From Mesorhizobium huakuii (GTDB taxonomy: Bacteria > Pseudomonadota > Alphaproteobacteria > Rhizobiales > Rhizobiaceae), in contig NZ_CP050296.1 in NCBI RefSeq assembly GCF_014189455.1, positions 4,398,001-4,462,000 on the forward strand: a DNA stretch of 64,000 nucleotides, written 5' to 3'. Of the stretch, positions 53,640 through 62,667 are shown piece by piece. The position numbers and the translations under genes are program-made. Under the pieces are notes generated by a model. The model saw nothing but the letters and a program-made list of their open reading frames with translations, was not told the DNA's origin and ran no database searches. The number at the start of each line of letters is the position of its first letter. The first letter of the stretch is position 1.

Positions 53640-54131
53640 TCAGCTCCAGTTACCGTTCTCGTCGAGCCCGATCGGCCAGTACGGCATGCAGGTGAGCAGG
53701 CGTACATAGTCCTTGAGGCCTCCTTCGACCAGCCAGCCCAGCATGGCGACTTGCGGTGGAACGCGGTCGCCCGGCGGAAGGGTTCGGTTCAGTTCGTCGA
53801 ACGACAGCCAGTACGTGCGAAAGAACCAGACAACCTCGGACGCGGAGGCGGGTCCGGCAAGTCGCTTGTCATAGGCCAGATCAATCGCTTCCGATCTTTT
53901 GTAGCCGTCCGAGACGAAGGCTTCGACGCAATCTTGCCACCACGCATCGCCAATCTCGTATGTCGTCGCAAAGTCCGCGACATATTGGGCATAGAGGCGT
54001 TTGTGCGCGTCGGTTGCATCGGCGAGCGGTCTTTCCCGGCCTTGATCGGGAATTTCTCCGTAAAGATCGGTTGGCGCACCCAGCAATTGGCGCACGGCTT
54101 TCTCGACATTGTGCACGATCTTGAAGGCCAT
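53640..54131 (-). CDS. Unknown protein of the effector module (candidate immunity or accessory)
   Basis: This 163-residue protein begins MAFKIVHNVEKAVRQLLGAP at ATG 54131, one base after the stop of the 54133 gene. An in-frame ATG 147 bases upstream would run through that gene and is rejected. It is rich in aromatic and acidic residues (WWQDCVEAFVSDGYKRSEAI, then WFFRTYWLSFDELNRTLPPG) and looks soluble. No family is recognised. Its place between the toxin/immunity pair and the DUF2169 adaptor makes it either a second immunity protein or a loading factor. Confidence 0.68.
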   Translation of the reverse strand: MAFKIVHNVEKAVRQLLGAPTDLYGEIPDQGRERPLADATDAHKRLYAQYVADFATTYEIGDAWWQDCVEAFVSDGYKRSEAIDLAYDKRLAGPASASEVVWFFRTYWLSFDELNRTLPPGDRVPPQVAMLGWLVEGGLKDYVRLLTCMPYWPIGLDENGNWS

Positions 54132-54132
54132 C

Positions 54133-54576
54133 TCAGCAGAACTCCTCGTCGGGAGATTGACCGATGGGTACGAAAACAAGGCCCCTGACCAGTTCATAGA
54201 CATCGGGTGCGACGTTGGGCAGATCATCGACCAGCAGGTCAATCGGAAGCTGGAAATCGACCTCCTCGGTCTCTCCATCCGTCCCCCAGTCGCTTTCCTT
54301 TGTCTCGCCGCCGCGGGGGGGCTCGCGGCTTTCGTTATCGAGATTCAGGGTATCGATCTCGAGGAAGTACTTGCGAAAGACATGGAGAACCCGAGGGTGA
54401 GCAGTCGGTCCGGCCGGCCACCGAGCTTCGAAATCATTCTGTGGAACCGAACCGACAAGCTCGGACGGATCACGAACAGCGTGGGCCTTCCACCAGGCCA
54501 TGACCGCGGGCAGGATCGTACGCATTTCAGCGAGGTATCGCGCCTGAATCTCCTTGTAGCGTTTATCCATCTCCAT
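54133..54576 (-). CDS. Candidate immunity protein, acidic
   Basis: This 147-residue protein starts at ATG 54576, six bases after the toxin stop, or possibly at the second Met two codons later. It opens MEMDKRYKEIQARYLAEMRT and has a strongly acidic C-terminal half (ESREPPRGGETKESDWGTDG, then ETEEVDFQLPIDLLVDDLP). An acidic surface is common in inhibitors of nucleases. Immunity genes usually lie directly next to their toxin, as here. No domain is recognised, so the role is inferred from position and charge only. Confidence 0.68.
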   Translation of the reverse strand: MEMDKRYKEIQARYLAEMRTILPAVMAWWKAHAVRDPSELVGSVPQNDFEARWPAGPTAHPRVLHVFRKYFLEIDTLNLDNESREPPRGGETKESDWGTDGETEEVDFQLPIDLLVDDLPNVAPDVYELVRGLVFVPIGQSPDEEFC

Positions 54577-54582
54577 TCCCCT

Positions 54583-55449
54583 CTAGGAGCGCCCGGCTCT
54601 GATGCTGGCGCCAATCTTGGAGACCTTTGTGCCTTGTGTGTTGGAGTGCGCGCGACAATGCGGCCTCACCATCTCAGGCTTGCTCATGAGTTCCTTGAAC
54701 GCGTCAGGCGACGGTTTGAGATGGCAGCCGCCGAGTTCCCATGCACGGTTCAGAGGCGGCTGATGATCCGGTGTCATTTTCTTTCGATCACGGTTTTTGT
54801 AGCGTTTTTTCCCACCGGAATCGGCCTTGCCGTAGTCCTCCTCGCGCATCCATTTGCCGCCTGGTGTCTTGGCCCGCTTTCCTGCACGGATCTGTTTTGC
54901 GCACTCCCAGCACTGCTTGCCGTAAACCTCGTCCTTCTGGGGTTGTTTGATGCTCGGGCGGTGCTTGTCGCTGTCGTAGGGCGTCTTGCATTTGCTCTTG
55001 CGATAATCGCTGCCAAGCGCCGCTTTCAGGATCACAAGCGCGCCGGGTGCGGTGCAGTTCGGCGGTCTGCTGGCTTCATTCTGGAGTAGCGGATCGCCAT
55101 GGCGACAGACGCCCTTGCCTTCGACTTTCACCGTGAAAGACCAGAGCGTGAAGTTGCCCTTGCCCTTGGTCTTGTGCGTTATGACCCCACCGCCTTGCGT
55201 GCCTGGCTCATTGCCCGTGCTTGTCGCGATCTCCGAAACGTCCTCCAGGCACGTCGGATTGCCGTCGGCCTTGACGCTCTTGCTGCCCTTTGTCAGATCG
55301 CTGGCGAACAGCATATTGACATAGGGGACGGGCAGGGGGCCTGCCGGGGGTGGCGGCGGTGTCAAACAAACGTCACCCGGCGCGATGCCCTTGCCGTCAC
55401 TGCCCTTGTGGAACCATCCCATTTTCTCGGCGAATACGGTGCATCCCAT
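54583..55449 (-). CDS. Type VI effector: PAAR-like (DUF4150) domain with C-terminal HNH-type nuclease-like domain
   Basis: This 288-residue protein starts at ATG 55449, four bases after the TagF stop. Residues 1-125 fit the PAAR-like DUF4150 domain, which caps the VgrG spike: MGCTVFAEKMGWFHKGSDGK, then CLTPPPPPAGPLPVPYVNML. A basic C-terminal part follows. It has a CxxC (KQCWECAKQIRAGKRAK), then KKMTPDHQPPLNRAWELGGC and VRPHCRAHSNTQGTK. The Asp-His near residue 235 and the late His/Asn residues resemble the His-Me finger (HNH) nucleases used as polymorphic toxins. DNA or RNA cleavage in a target cell is a reasonable inference, not shown. Adaptor, immunity candidates and structural genes share its operon. 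Confidence 0.8.
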   Translation of the reverse strand: MGCTVFAEKMGWFHKGSDGKGIAPGDVCLTPPPPPAGPLPVPYVNMLFASDLTKGSKSVKADGNPTCLEDVSEIATSTGNEPGTQGGGVITHKTKGKGNFTLWSFTVKVEGKGVCRHGDPLLQNEASRPPNCTAPGALVILKAALGSDYRKSKCKTPYDSDKHRPSIKQPQKDEVYGKQCWECAKQIRAGKRAKTPGGKWMREEDYGKADSGGKKRYKNRDRKKMTPDHQPPLNRAWELGGCHLKPSPDAFKELMSKPEMVRPHCRAHSNTQGTKVSKIGASIRAGRS

Positions 55450-55453
55450 TGGC

Positions 55454-55978
55454 TTAGAATTCCACCGTTTCGGCCGGTGCCGCGCGCATCGCCGGCAAGG
55501 CATTGGCAGCGAGATCCTGGATGTCGGCGAAACTGAACTCTTTGACCTGCCAATCATCACTCCAGAATGCAATTCGTTGCGGATCACCAGCCGAGCCGGG
55601 AGGAGGTAAATCCTGCAGTTGCTCGGCCAATCTTGTTTGCGGCCAATAGTCGCCGACACAACTCTGGATGAGCGCCACGACGGCGTCGAACCACGGATCG
55701 AGGGGCTCCGGCGGTGGGCCCAACCGCACGATGGCGAATGGATAGCGCCGGCCGACGCGATCCTCGCTCATCCGCCACACGCCGGCGCAGGGCTGGTCGC
55801 CGAAAATGCCAGCCTGGATGATGAAGCGCCATGCGCGGGTGTCGAGGTCTCCCTCGTCGGGCCGCGCCAGCAATTCCATCGACATCCAGCGGTCCCAGCG
55901 GTCGATGAAAGTCCGCGGCAGGTTGGCGGCGACGAAATCTCCGGTCGCCGGGATCTTGCCGAAGAATCCGGTGTTCAT
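55454..55978 (-). CDS. tagF: Type VI secretion-associated protein TagF (SciT)
   Basis: This 174-residue protein has the family start NTGFFGKIPATGDFVAANLP, then RTFIDRWDRWMSMELLARPD and FGDQPCAGVWRMSEDRVGRR. TagF acts in the cytosol as a post-translational repressor of assembly and is a partner of the PpkA-PppA-FHA pathway in known systems. The ATG at 55978 overlaps the TssM2 stop as ATGA; an ATG five codons upstream (55993) is an alternative. It lies between TssM2 and the toxin gene on the same strand. Confidence 0.9.
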   Translation of the reverse strand: MNTGFFGKIPATGDFVAANLPRTFIDRWDRWMSMELLARPDEGDLDTRAWRFIIQAGIFGDQPCAGVWRMSEDRVGRRYPFAIVRLGPPPEPLDPWFDAVVALIQSCVGDYWPQTRLAEQLQDLPPPGSAGDPQRIAFWSDDWQVKEFSFADIQDLAANALPAMRAAPAETVEF

Positions 55979-58900
55979 ATCTGCGGCGGACATGAGAATT
56001 TCTTGAACATCTCCAGATTGTAGGGGTTCTCGACGCTGGCCGCCTTGAGCTCGAAATCGGCATACATGCCTTTCGTGCCCAGGCGCAGGCTGTAGACATC
56101 GGAGAGCGACGTGCCGGCGAAACGGCCGCTGCGCAGCATCCTCAGCCAGGCCCAGCTGCCGGTCTCGTTGAGCATGATTTCGGGCGATCCGTCGATGGGC
56201 TGGAACGCGAGCGAGATGACACCGGTGCCGTCCTTGCCGGGCCAGGTCATCGGTTGCGGCCGCGTCGCGTTGTTGTAGTAGACCAGCGTCTGGCCATCGA
56301 GATTGAGCGTCACGCGCGTGACGTTGGGAGACAGGTCCTTCGGTTCGAGCGTGAAGCTCATCACCGGTCCGGTGCCTCCGGGAAAGAGATCGTCGCGGAT
56401 ATGCCTGGCCTGCTCGAACGCCGCCAGTGCCGAAGGATCGAGGCCGAAATCGGCGCGCCATTTCCACGGCTGGCTGGTGGTGTCGACATAGTTGATCAGG
56501 TGGTCGTTGATGAAGCCGTCGATCAGCCCGGCCGGTCCGAACAGGCGGGCGAAATCACGCACATTGACGTCCACCGCGCTGTCGGCGCTGAACGGATAGC
56601 GGTCGTTCAGCGCGGCCTGGCAGAACGGCAGTATGTCCGCCCGCCAGATGGCGTTGAGCTCCGAAGTGACCGCTTTCTGGGTCAAATTGCTGGTGTCGCC
56701 GGCAATGCCGCCGAGCCAGGCGTTGATAGGGTCGGGCAGGATCTGCGCCTGCCTGGCGACCGCACCGGTCAGTTCGGCAAGGCCGCCCTGCTTCTTGATG
56801 GCATCCTGCGGATTGGGGTTGGCGGTGACCGTCTGCAGCACATTCGACAGCGCGGTCAGCGCGACAACGGCGGCATCCAGCGCCGGCGGCTGGCCGTCGA
56901 CCTCGGCGATGGTGCTTTTCAGCGGCTTGAAATGCGCGGCCACCAGATTGCCGGTCAGGTCCACCTCTGTGGCGGACCCGGCACGGGGCAGCAGCTTCGC
57001 CCCGCTTGTCGCCAGCTTGCCGAGTTTTCCCAGCTTGCCGAGCAGTTTGGAGGCGCCCTTGGCTGCCGCCTTGTCGTCAACAGGTGCCTCGTCGGAACGC
57101 GTCAGTTCGGTCTCCTGGACGATCGCCGTCAGCAGCCGCTTCAGGGCTGAATCGGCACTCGAGAGATCCTTCAGGTTTTCGCTGGCGACATTGAGATCGG
57201 TCAATGGCGCGAGCCGCATGTCGCGCAGGAAGCTGTCCCATTGCGCGATGTAGTCGTCATAGTAGAGCTTCAGAATATCCTCGGACAGCGCCGAGACCGA
57301 GGTCTCGGAATTTTCCGAGCAGCCGCCGGCGAAAACCGCACGATCGAGCGCCGCCTGGGCGGCGACGTCGTCGACGCGGTCGAGAATGGCATCGTGGAAG
57401 CCGGCATAGGTGAAGGCTCCGGCAATGCCGACGCGAAGTGTCTTGTCGGAGCGCCGCGCAAACACCTTGCCGCCATTGGGACCGGCGAAATTGGCCGGGA
57501 TCCACTCCTTGAGCCCGGCCACCTCCGGATCGGCCAGCAACTGCTTGTAGGCACGCGCCGGCAACGAGATCGTGCACACCGTTTTCAGCGCTTCGGCAAC
57601 CAGCGCCTGGTCGGGCGCGACATAGCTTTCATCGACCGCCATGCGGCGAATGGCGGCAAGCTGATGCTCTTCGGCATCGGCGGTCGGGAATGGTGCCGCG
57701 GCCGCGAATTCGGGCAGGCTGTTCACCCACCAGTTCTGGGCGAAATCGGGATCCATCTGCGACAGGCCCGTCATCATGCGATAGGTCTTGAGCGCGCCGA
57801 GCATGAAATCCGGATCGCGGATCTGCCGCCACATGGTCGCCTCGAGCAGCGCGACCATACGCGGCTCGAGCACGTTGCGCAGGGCGTGGTCGTACGTGTC
57901 GGTCTGCGCCCGCACCAGTTCCGCCGAGGCCGATGGGCCCAGCAGATCCTGGGCGCTGCCCGGCGGTGCTGTGCGGGCGTTTGCGACGGTGTCCATTGCC
58001 TCGAGCGCACTGTCGATGGCGGGCTGCTGCACCGATGCCGGGTTTGCGGCAACGGAAGTCAGCGGCGTCTGCAGCGCCTCGAACTGGCTTGCCTGGGCCG
58101 TGATCGCGTTGCGGTTGTCGAAATAGGACCAGGTGAACAGCCCGCCGGCCAGCAGGGCGGCCGCTGCACATGCGGTCGCTGCACCGCGCCAGATCCACGC
58201 GCGGCGGCGCTGCGCCAGCGGATCGAACGTGCCGAGGCCGGCCTCTTTGAAGATGACGTCGGTGAGCAGGTTCTTCAGGAAGAAGCTGCGCTTCTCGACC
58301 CTTGGCGCTGGCAGGACCCGCCGTGGCGGCAGGCCGAAGGACGACGACAGTGCTGCGGTCAGCCGGTCGATGGGCGCCCCTTCCTGCGTCGCCGATGTCA
58401 GATAGAGGCCGCGCAGCCATGCGGCCTCTTCATAGCGGCTCTCGCCGAACATCGCCTCGACCAGAACCTGGATCGGTTCGGACAGGCTGGACAGCTGGGC
58501 GGGGAACCTGAAGATATCGGCACGGGCGGCGAGCTTGTCCTCATCCTCCAGGCGCGGCACCAGCCGCCGCTCCAGTTCCGTCGCCAGTGTCGAAATCTCG
58601 CGTTCGATGGTCTTGGCATCGACGCGCGCATCCAGCGCGAAGGTCGTTCCCCAGACCTGCTCGCGCGAGGCGGTCGACAGGCCGCCGAAGAACGCTTCGA
58701 AACCCTTGATCAGGTCGGCCTTGGTCAGCATCAGATAGACCGGGAGGCGGATTTCCAGCCGGTCGTTGAGCTCGGCCAGCCGGCGGCGGATCTTGCGGCC
58801 GTGCGCCTTGATCGCTTCGTCGCCCTCCGAAAGCACGTCGATCGACAGCGCGACGATCACGCCGTTGAGCGCGCGCCGGCCGCGATGCTTCTTCAGAAGG

Positions 58901-59511
58901 TCGAGGAAGCCCAGCCATTCCGCCGCGTCGACATCGGGCTGGCTCTCCTGCTGGACATAGCGGCCGGCGGTGTCGATCAGAACCGCGTTCTCGGAAAAGA
59001 ACCAGTCGCAGTTGCGCGTGCCGCCGACCCCTTGCAGATCGTCGGTGAGGTCGATCGGAAAATTCAGTCCGGACTGCCGCAAGGCCGTGGTCTTGCCGGT
59101 GGCCGGCGGCCCGACGATCACATACCATGGCATCTCACGCAGGAATTTGCGTCCGCCGAGTTTGCGGCGTTTCAGTTCGGCCATCACCTCGGCGAATTTG
59201 GCGCCCACGGCGGCGACGTTCTCTTCGCCGGGCCCGAGGGGCTTCTCCGCAACCGGCGCGGCGATCTCGGCGACGAACATGCGGTTGGCGCGGATGGCCC
59301 GGCGCTGCGCGACGATCAGCCAGATCAACCACAGGATGATCAGCCCCGCGATCATGGCAATGCGCACATTGTCGGAATCGAAAGGCGAATAGGGACCGAC
59401 CCTGACGATCGGACCGAATACCCAGATGACCAGGGAAAGCAGCGTGATGCCGATCAGCGTCCACAGCCAGCGCGATGTCAGGACCGCCCAGAGGAAGCGC
59501 AGGATGAACAT
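55975..59511 (-). CDS. tssM: Type VI secretion membrane protein TssM (IcmF), copy 2
   Basis: This 1178-residue IcmF protein has two N-terminal spans (about residues 5-32 and 50-68). The cytoplasmic G-domain has VGPPATGKTTALRQSGLNF near residue 135, then LIDTAGRYVQQES and the switch-like LMLTKADLIKGFEAFF. A third span near 450-470 (ATACAAAALLAGGLFTW) leads to the periplasmic helical and beta-rich regions, ending EMFKKFSCPPQI. It starts one base after TssL2 and overlaps TagF by four bases. The Walker A has Ala-Thr where TssM1 has Gly-Ala. Two TssM genes in one locus are unusual. Confidence 0.94.
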   Translation of the reverse strand: MFILRFLWAVLTSRWLWTLIGITLLSLVIWVFGPIVRVGPYSPFDSDNVRIAMIAGLIILWLIWLIVAQRRAIRANRMFVAEIAAPVAEKPLGPGEENVAAVGAKFAEVMAELKRRKLGGRKFLREMPWYVIVGPPATGKTTALRQSGLNFPIDLTDDLQGVGGTRNCDWFFSENAVLIDTAGRYVQQESQPDVDAAEWLGFLDLLKKHRGRRALNGVIVALSIDVLSEGDEAIKAHGRKIRRRLAELNDRLEIRLPVYLMLTKADLIKGFEAFFGGLSTASREQVWGTTFALDARVDAKTIEREISTLATELERRLVPRLEDEDKLAARADIFRFPAQLSSLSEPIQVLVEAMFGESRYEEAAWLRGLYLTSATQEGAPIDRLTAALSSSFGLPPRRVLPAPRVEKRSFFLKNLLTDVIFKEAGLGTFDPLAQRRRAWIWRGAATACAAAALLAGGLFTWSYFDNRNAITAQASQFEALQTPLTSVAANPASVQQPAIDSALEAMDTVANARTAPPGSAQDLLGPSASAELVRAQTDTYDHALRNVLEPRMVALLEATMWRQIRDPDFMLGALKTYRMMTGLSQMDPDFAQNWWVNSLPEFAAAAPFPTADAEEHQLAAIRRMAVDESYVAPDQALVAEALKTVCTISLPARAYKQLLADPEVAGLKEWIPANFAGPNGGKVFARRSDKTLRVGIAGAFTYAGFHDAILDRVDDVAAQAALDRAVFAGGCSENSETSVSALSEDILKLYYDDYIAQWDSFLRDMRLAPLTDLNVASENLKDLSSADSALKRLLTAIVQETELTRSDEAPVDDKAAAKGASKLLGKLGKLGKLATSGAKLLPRAGSATEVDLTGNLVAAHFKPLKSTIAEVDGQPPALDAAVVALTALSNVLQTVTANPNPQDAIKKQGGLAELTGAVARQAQILPDPINAWLGGIAGDTSNLTQKAVTSELNAIWRADILPFCQAALNDRYPFSADSAVDVNVRDFARLFGPAGLIDGFINDHLINYVDTTSQPWKWRADFGLDPSALAAFEQARHIRDDLFPGGTGPVMSFTLEPKDLSPNVTRVTLNLDGQTLVYYNNATRPQPMTWPGKDGTGVISLAFQPIDGSPEIMLNETGSWAWLRMLRSGRFAGTSLSDVYSLRLGTKGMYADFELKAASVENPYNLEMFKKFSCPPQI

Positions 59512-59512
59512 C

Positions 59513-60837
59513 TCACAGCCTCTTTTCGACGAGCACCTCGACGCGGCGGTTCAAGGCTCGCCCCTCGCGCGTGCTGTCGCTGGCCACTGGATCGGTGGCC
59601 GCGCGGCCCTCGGAATGAACGCGGTCCTGCGGCACCCCGTTCTGGACCAGCATGTCGGCGATCGTCTGCGCGCGCGCCTCCGACAGCCGCTGGTTGGTCG
59701 ACAGCGGATTGGTCTTTTGCAGGGGAACGCCGTCCGTATGACCGATCACCGTGATGTTGCCGATCAGCTCCTGATTGGCGAGGATCACCTTGGCGATCGA
59801 AGCGATCAGCGGCTCGAAGCCGTCGGTCAGTTGTGGCCGCGACGACTGGAACAGTTCGGGGTTGGAGGCCTGGATGACCAGCTTGGCCAGCGAAACGCTC
59901 TCGGTGCCGCTGAGCGCGGATTTGAGGCCGGCGGGCGCACCAGCCTGGAATTCGGGCAACAGCGCAAAATCCACTTTCTCCGGCGGCGGGGCGTCGACCT
60001 TGGGCGACGTCCGGCTGATATCGCCGCGTTCAGCCGGCGGCAGTGCGCGCACAAGGGCTGATAGTTCGACCGCCTGGCTGCTCAGCCCCATCGACAGCCC
60101 GACATGGATGGCGGTGGCGATGACCGCCGCACCGAGCGCCATGACCCAGATCGGCACGATGAAGCGCTGCGGCTCGTCGGAGGCGATCACGCCCTTCCAG
60201 TTGGGCGACAGCGGCGCGCCTTCTGCGTCGGCATCGCGCAGGAAGCGTGCCGCCGCCACGCGAACGGCGTTGAGCGACCGGTCGCCCGACCGGCCGGGCA
60301 CGCGGTATTTGCCGCGGAAGCCGAGCGCCATGCAATCATACTGCAACTCCAGCAATTCGCGGTCGCGGTTGGGATGGCGTTCCAACTCGTCGAGACGCGT
60401 GAAGAACTGCGTGCCGGCATCGACATCGCCGCGCAGCATGACCACCAGCGGCTGCCGCGCCAGGCGCTGGCCCCGCCCCAAGGCGTGTTCAGGGCGAGGT
60501 CGTCGAGCAACGCCGCCACCACCCAGGCCGCCTGGTCGGCCCGCTCCATCGAGGATCCCGTCGCCATTGCCGTGTCGCGTGCCCGAACCAGTTCTTCGAG
60601 CAGACGGGTGCGCAGGGCTTCCGGGTTCTCCGGCGCCAGCGCGCTTTCAAGCTCGGGCGCGAACTCGAGCAGGGGCGCGAATGCGTTGACGAGCGCGTTC
60701 GGGTGCGTGCGCGACCGCTTGACCGCCGCGCCCGGCAGGAGCGGCGCCATCGGGCGCGGCGTCGGCGCGCCGGTCAATCGTATGCGGGTGCGTTCGCGAT
60801 CCTCCGACAGCCCGAAAGGATCATCGCGGCTCATCAT
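59513..60837 (-). pseudogene. tssL: Type VI secretion protein TssL (DotU/OmpA), copy 2, split by a one-base shift
   Basis: The frame from ATG 60837 encodes the front of DotU (DDPFGLSEDRERTRIRL, then WVVAALLDDLALNTPWGG) and then goes out of register. The next frame resumes the DotU domain (GQRLARQPLVVMLRGDVDAG, then LQYDCMALGFRGKYRV). It continues through a membrane span (VMALGAAVIATAIHVGLSMG) to an OmpA domain (ITVIGHTDGVPLQKTN, then EGRALNRRVEVLVEK). Adding one base to the C4 run at 60471-60474 on the plus strand gives NTPWGGGQRLARQ and one frame of about 442 codons. The strong conservation on both sides and the tight packing with TssK and TssM2 suggest a sequencing indel or a very recent mutation. 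Confidence 0.88.
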
Positions 60838-60838
60838 C

Positions 60839-62173
60839 TCACCTGTTCACCGAGTAGCAGTCCACCTGCGGCTCGCTTGGCAACACGCCCGAAACGCCGA
60901 TGACGAAGCCGGGGGCATCGAGCAGCGACGCCCAGTGCTCGCTTTTCTGGTCCAGTTCGAGGCACAGCCGATCGCCGTCGTAAGGGATCTCGCGCGGCTG
61001 GGAATGAAGCGGTTTCAGCGGAATGCCCGGCAGACGCGATTTCCACAGGCCCTCGAACTGGTCGGCCGAACCGACAGTCGCCTGGTTGACGAAGATCTTG
61101 CGCAGCGCGTCTTCCGACAGCTCCGAACCGACCCGGATGACGATGCGGCTGGCGACCAGCAGCTTCGGATTGTCGATGCGGATCTTCCAGACATTGGTCG
61201 AATGCCGCATGACCGGCAGCGCCCGCGATTTCGGTTCGATGTAGCGCAGGCTGAGGATGAGCGAGCGCAGCGCATCCGCCAGCGCCATGTAGGCAGGCCC
61301 GGGCGCCATGTGATCGTAAGCCGGCAACTCGCCCAGCCGTCGCGCGCTCGATCCATAGGTTGCCATCGAACCGGCGAGCCCGGCAAGTTCCAGGTAAAGC
61401 TCGGCCGGATGGAAGACATCCTGCGCCAGCATATGGGCCAGCCGCGGCCGCGCCGCATTGGCGAGATTGAGCATCAGCAGGTCTTCGACGCTGCGCCCAG
61501 GTCCGCCCATGACCATCTTGCCGTGCGCCTCGGCGATCTGGTCGAGGCCGGTGACAACTTCCTGGAGCAATTGCCGGTACCAGGCCACCGCGCCGGTCAC
61601 CAGTGTCGGCGGCAGGAAGGCCTCGTCCAGCGAGACGCCGCCATCGGCTCGAATCCCCTTGAGGTCGGCGATCGGCAAGGCCGTGTAGCCGCCGACCGAC
61701 CTGCCGGGCGCAAGCAGCAGCGCCTGCGGACGGGCAATTTCGATTTCTTCAGGATCCGAGCCGCCCTGGACGGCGTCACGCACCGAAACGATCCGCCCAT
61801 GATAGCGTGCTCCCGAGGCGGCGGCGTGTGCCGGATCGAAGCCGACACCACCGGGAGGTTCCAGCGGCAACGCGACCAGCACCGGTCCGGCACCCGTGTC
61901 CGGGGTGACCGGCAATGGTCGCGGCGCGTCCATCATGTCGGGAATGGAGAAGGGCGTTCCGTCCGGAAAAATGCCCCGTGCCGACAGGATCGAAATCTGG
62001 CCGGCCTCCAGCAACGCCTGGTCCAGCGTCAGCTGTTGAAAGCCGAACGTATGCAACTGCCCGGCCTGCAACGCGCCGCGCACTGTCGCTTCGAAAAAGC
62101 GATCCTGCTGCTGGAAATGCTGGGTCCGCAGGAAAAGGCCTTCGGACCACAGCACCCTGTTTGCTTCGCTCAT
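60839..62173 (-). CDS. tssK: Type VI secretion baseplate protein TssK
   Basis: This 444-residue baseplate-to-membrane-complex connector has the normal length. It starts at ATG 62173 with NRVLWSEGLFLRTQHFQQQD, the typical TssK opening. Later come LLMLNLANAARPRLAHMLAQ and HMAPGPAYMALADALRSLIL. Longer in-frame starts run through TssJ and are shadows. The stop is one base before the TssL2 ATG. Upstream TssJ ends 38 bases before it. TssK binds TssL/TssM cytoplasmic parts, so its packing next to the second set suggests that set is the main partner. Confidence 0.94.
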   Translation of the reverse strand: MSEANRVLWSEGLFLRTQHFQQQDRFFEATVRGALQAGQLHTFGFQQLTLDQALLEAGQISILSARGIFPDGTPFSIPDMMDAPRPLPVTPDTGAGPVLVALPLEPPGGVGFDPAHAAASGARYHGRIVSVRDAVQGGSDPEEIEIARPQALLLAPGRSVGGYTALPIADLKGIRADGGVSLDEAFLPPTLVTGAVAWYRQLLQEVVTGLDQIAEAHGKMVMGGPGRSVEDLLMLNLANAARPRLAHMLAQDVFHPAELYLELAGLAGSMATYGSSARRLGELPAYDHMAPGPAYMALADALRSLILSLRYIEPKSRALPVMRHSTNVWKIRIDNPKLLVASRIVIRVGSELSEDALRKIFVNQATVGSADQFEGLWKSRLPGIPLKPLHSQPREIPYDGDRLCLELDQKSEHWASLLDAPGFVIGVSGVLPSEPQVDCYSVNR

Positions 62174-62211
62174 GCCGCTACTCTCTGCATCGAGCTCCCT
62201 TGCTTTGGCCG

Positions 62212-62664
62212 CTAGGCGGAAATGCCACCGCTGCCAACCGTGACGTTGATCGTGAATTTCGATCCCGCCGACACCGACTTGGTCGTCCGCCAGTTCTTGC
62301 CGGTAGGCTCGCGGATCAGGGCCACGAAGCCCAGCGCCGTCGCGTCCGGCTCGACGGTGATGGTCTTGGACGCGGATTTTCCCGGCCCGACAGCGATCTG
62401 GTCGGATCCGATGAGATCGCCGCCCAGCGCGGAGCCGGCATCGCCCTGCAGCGCGAAGTAGTCGGCGGAATTGAATTTGCCGGTACTGCGCAGCCGCATG
62501 ACGAGAACTGTCACCGGCCGGTCGCCGCCGCCCGGTCCCGGGTTCATGCCGGCCCCGCCGGTCACGTTGACGGTGATCACCGAAGGTTTCGGCGGGCCGC
62601 TCTGGCAAGCCGCAAGCAGCCCGGTCGCGCCCAGGGCAACGATGAATTCGCGTCGGTCGATCAT
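62212..62664 (-). CDS. tssJ: Type VI secretion outer-membrane lipoprotein TssJ
   Basis: This 150-residue protein has a lipoprotein signal (REFIVALGATGLLAAC, the lipobox Cys near residue 20). A beta-sandwich follows, with ITVNVTGGAGMNPGPGGG, then VTVLVMRLRSTGKFNSADYF and FVALIREPTGKNWRTTK, matching the TssJ pattern. It anchors the membrane complex to the outer membrane by binding TssM. It starts three bases after the FHA2 stop. It is the only TssJ gene in view, although two TssM genes are present. Confidence 0.92.
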   Translation of the reverse strand: MIDRREFIVALGATGLLAACQSGPPKPSVITVNVTGGAGMNPGPGGGDRPVTVLVMRLRSTGKFNSADYFALQGDAGSALGGDLIGSDQIAVGPGKSASKTITVEPDATALGFVALIREPTGKNWRTTKSVSAGSKFTINVTVGSGGISA

Positions 62665-62667
62665 GTT

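Noticed and set aside
57241..59754. An 837-codon open frame on the plus strand
   Set aside because: It lies antisense to TssM2, whose motifs are clear; no domain or ribosome site supports it.
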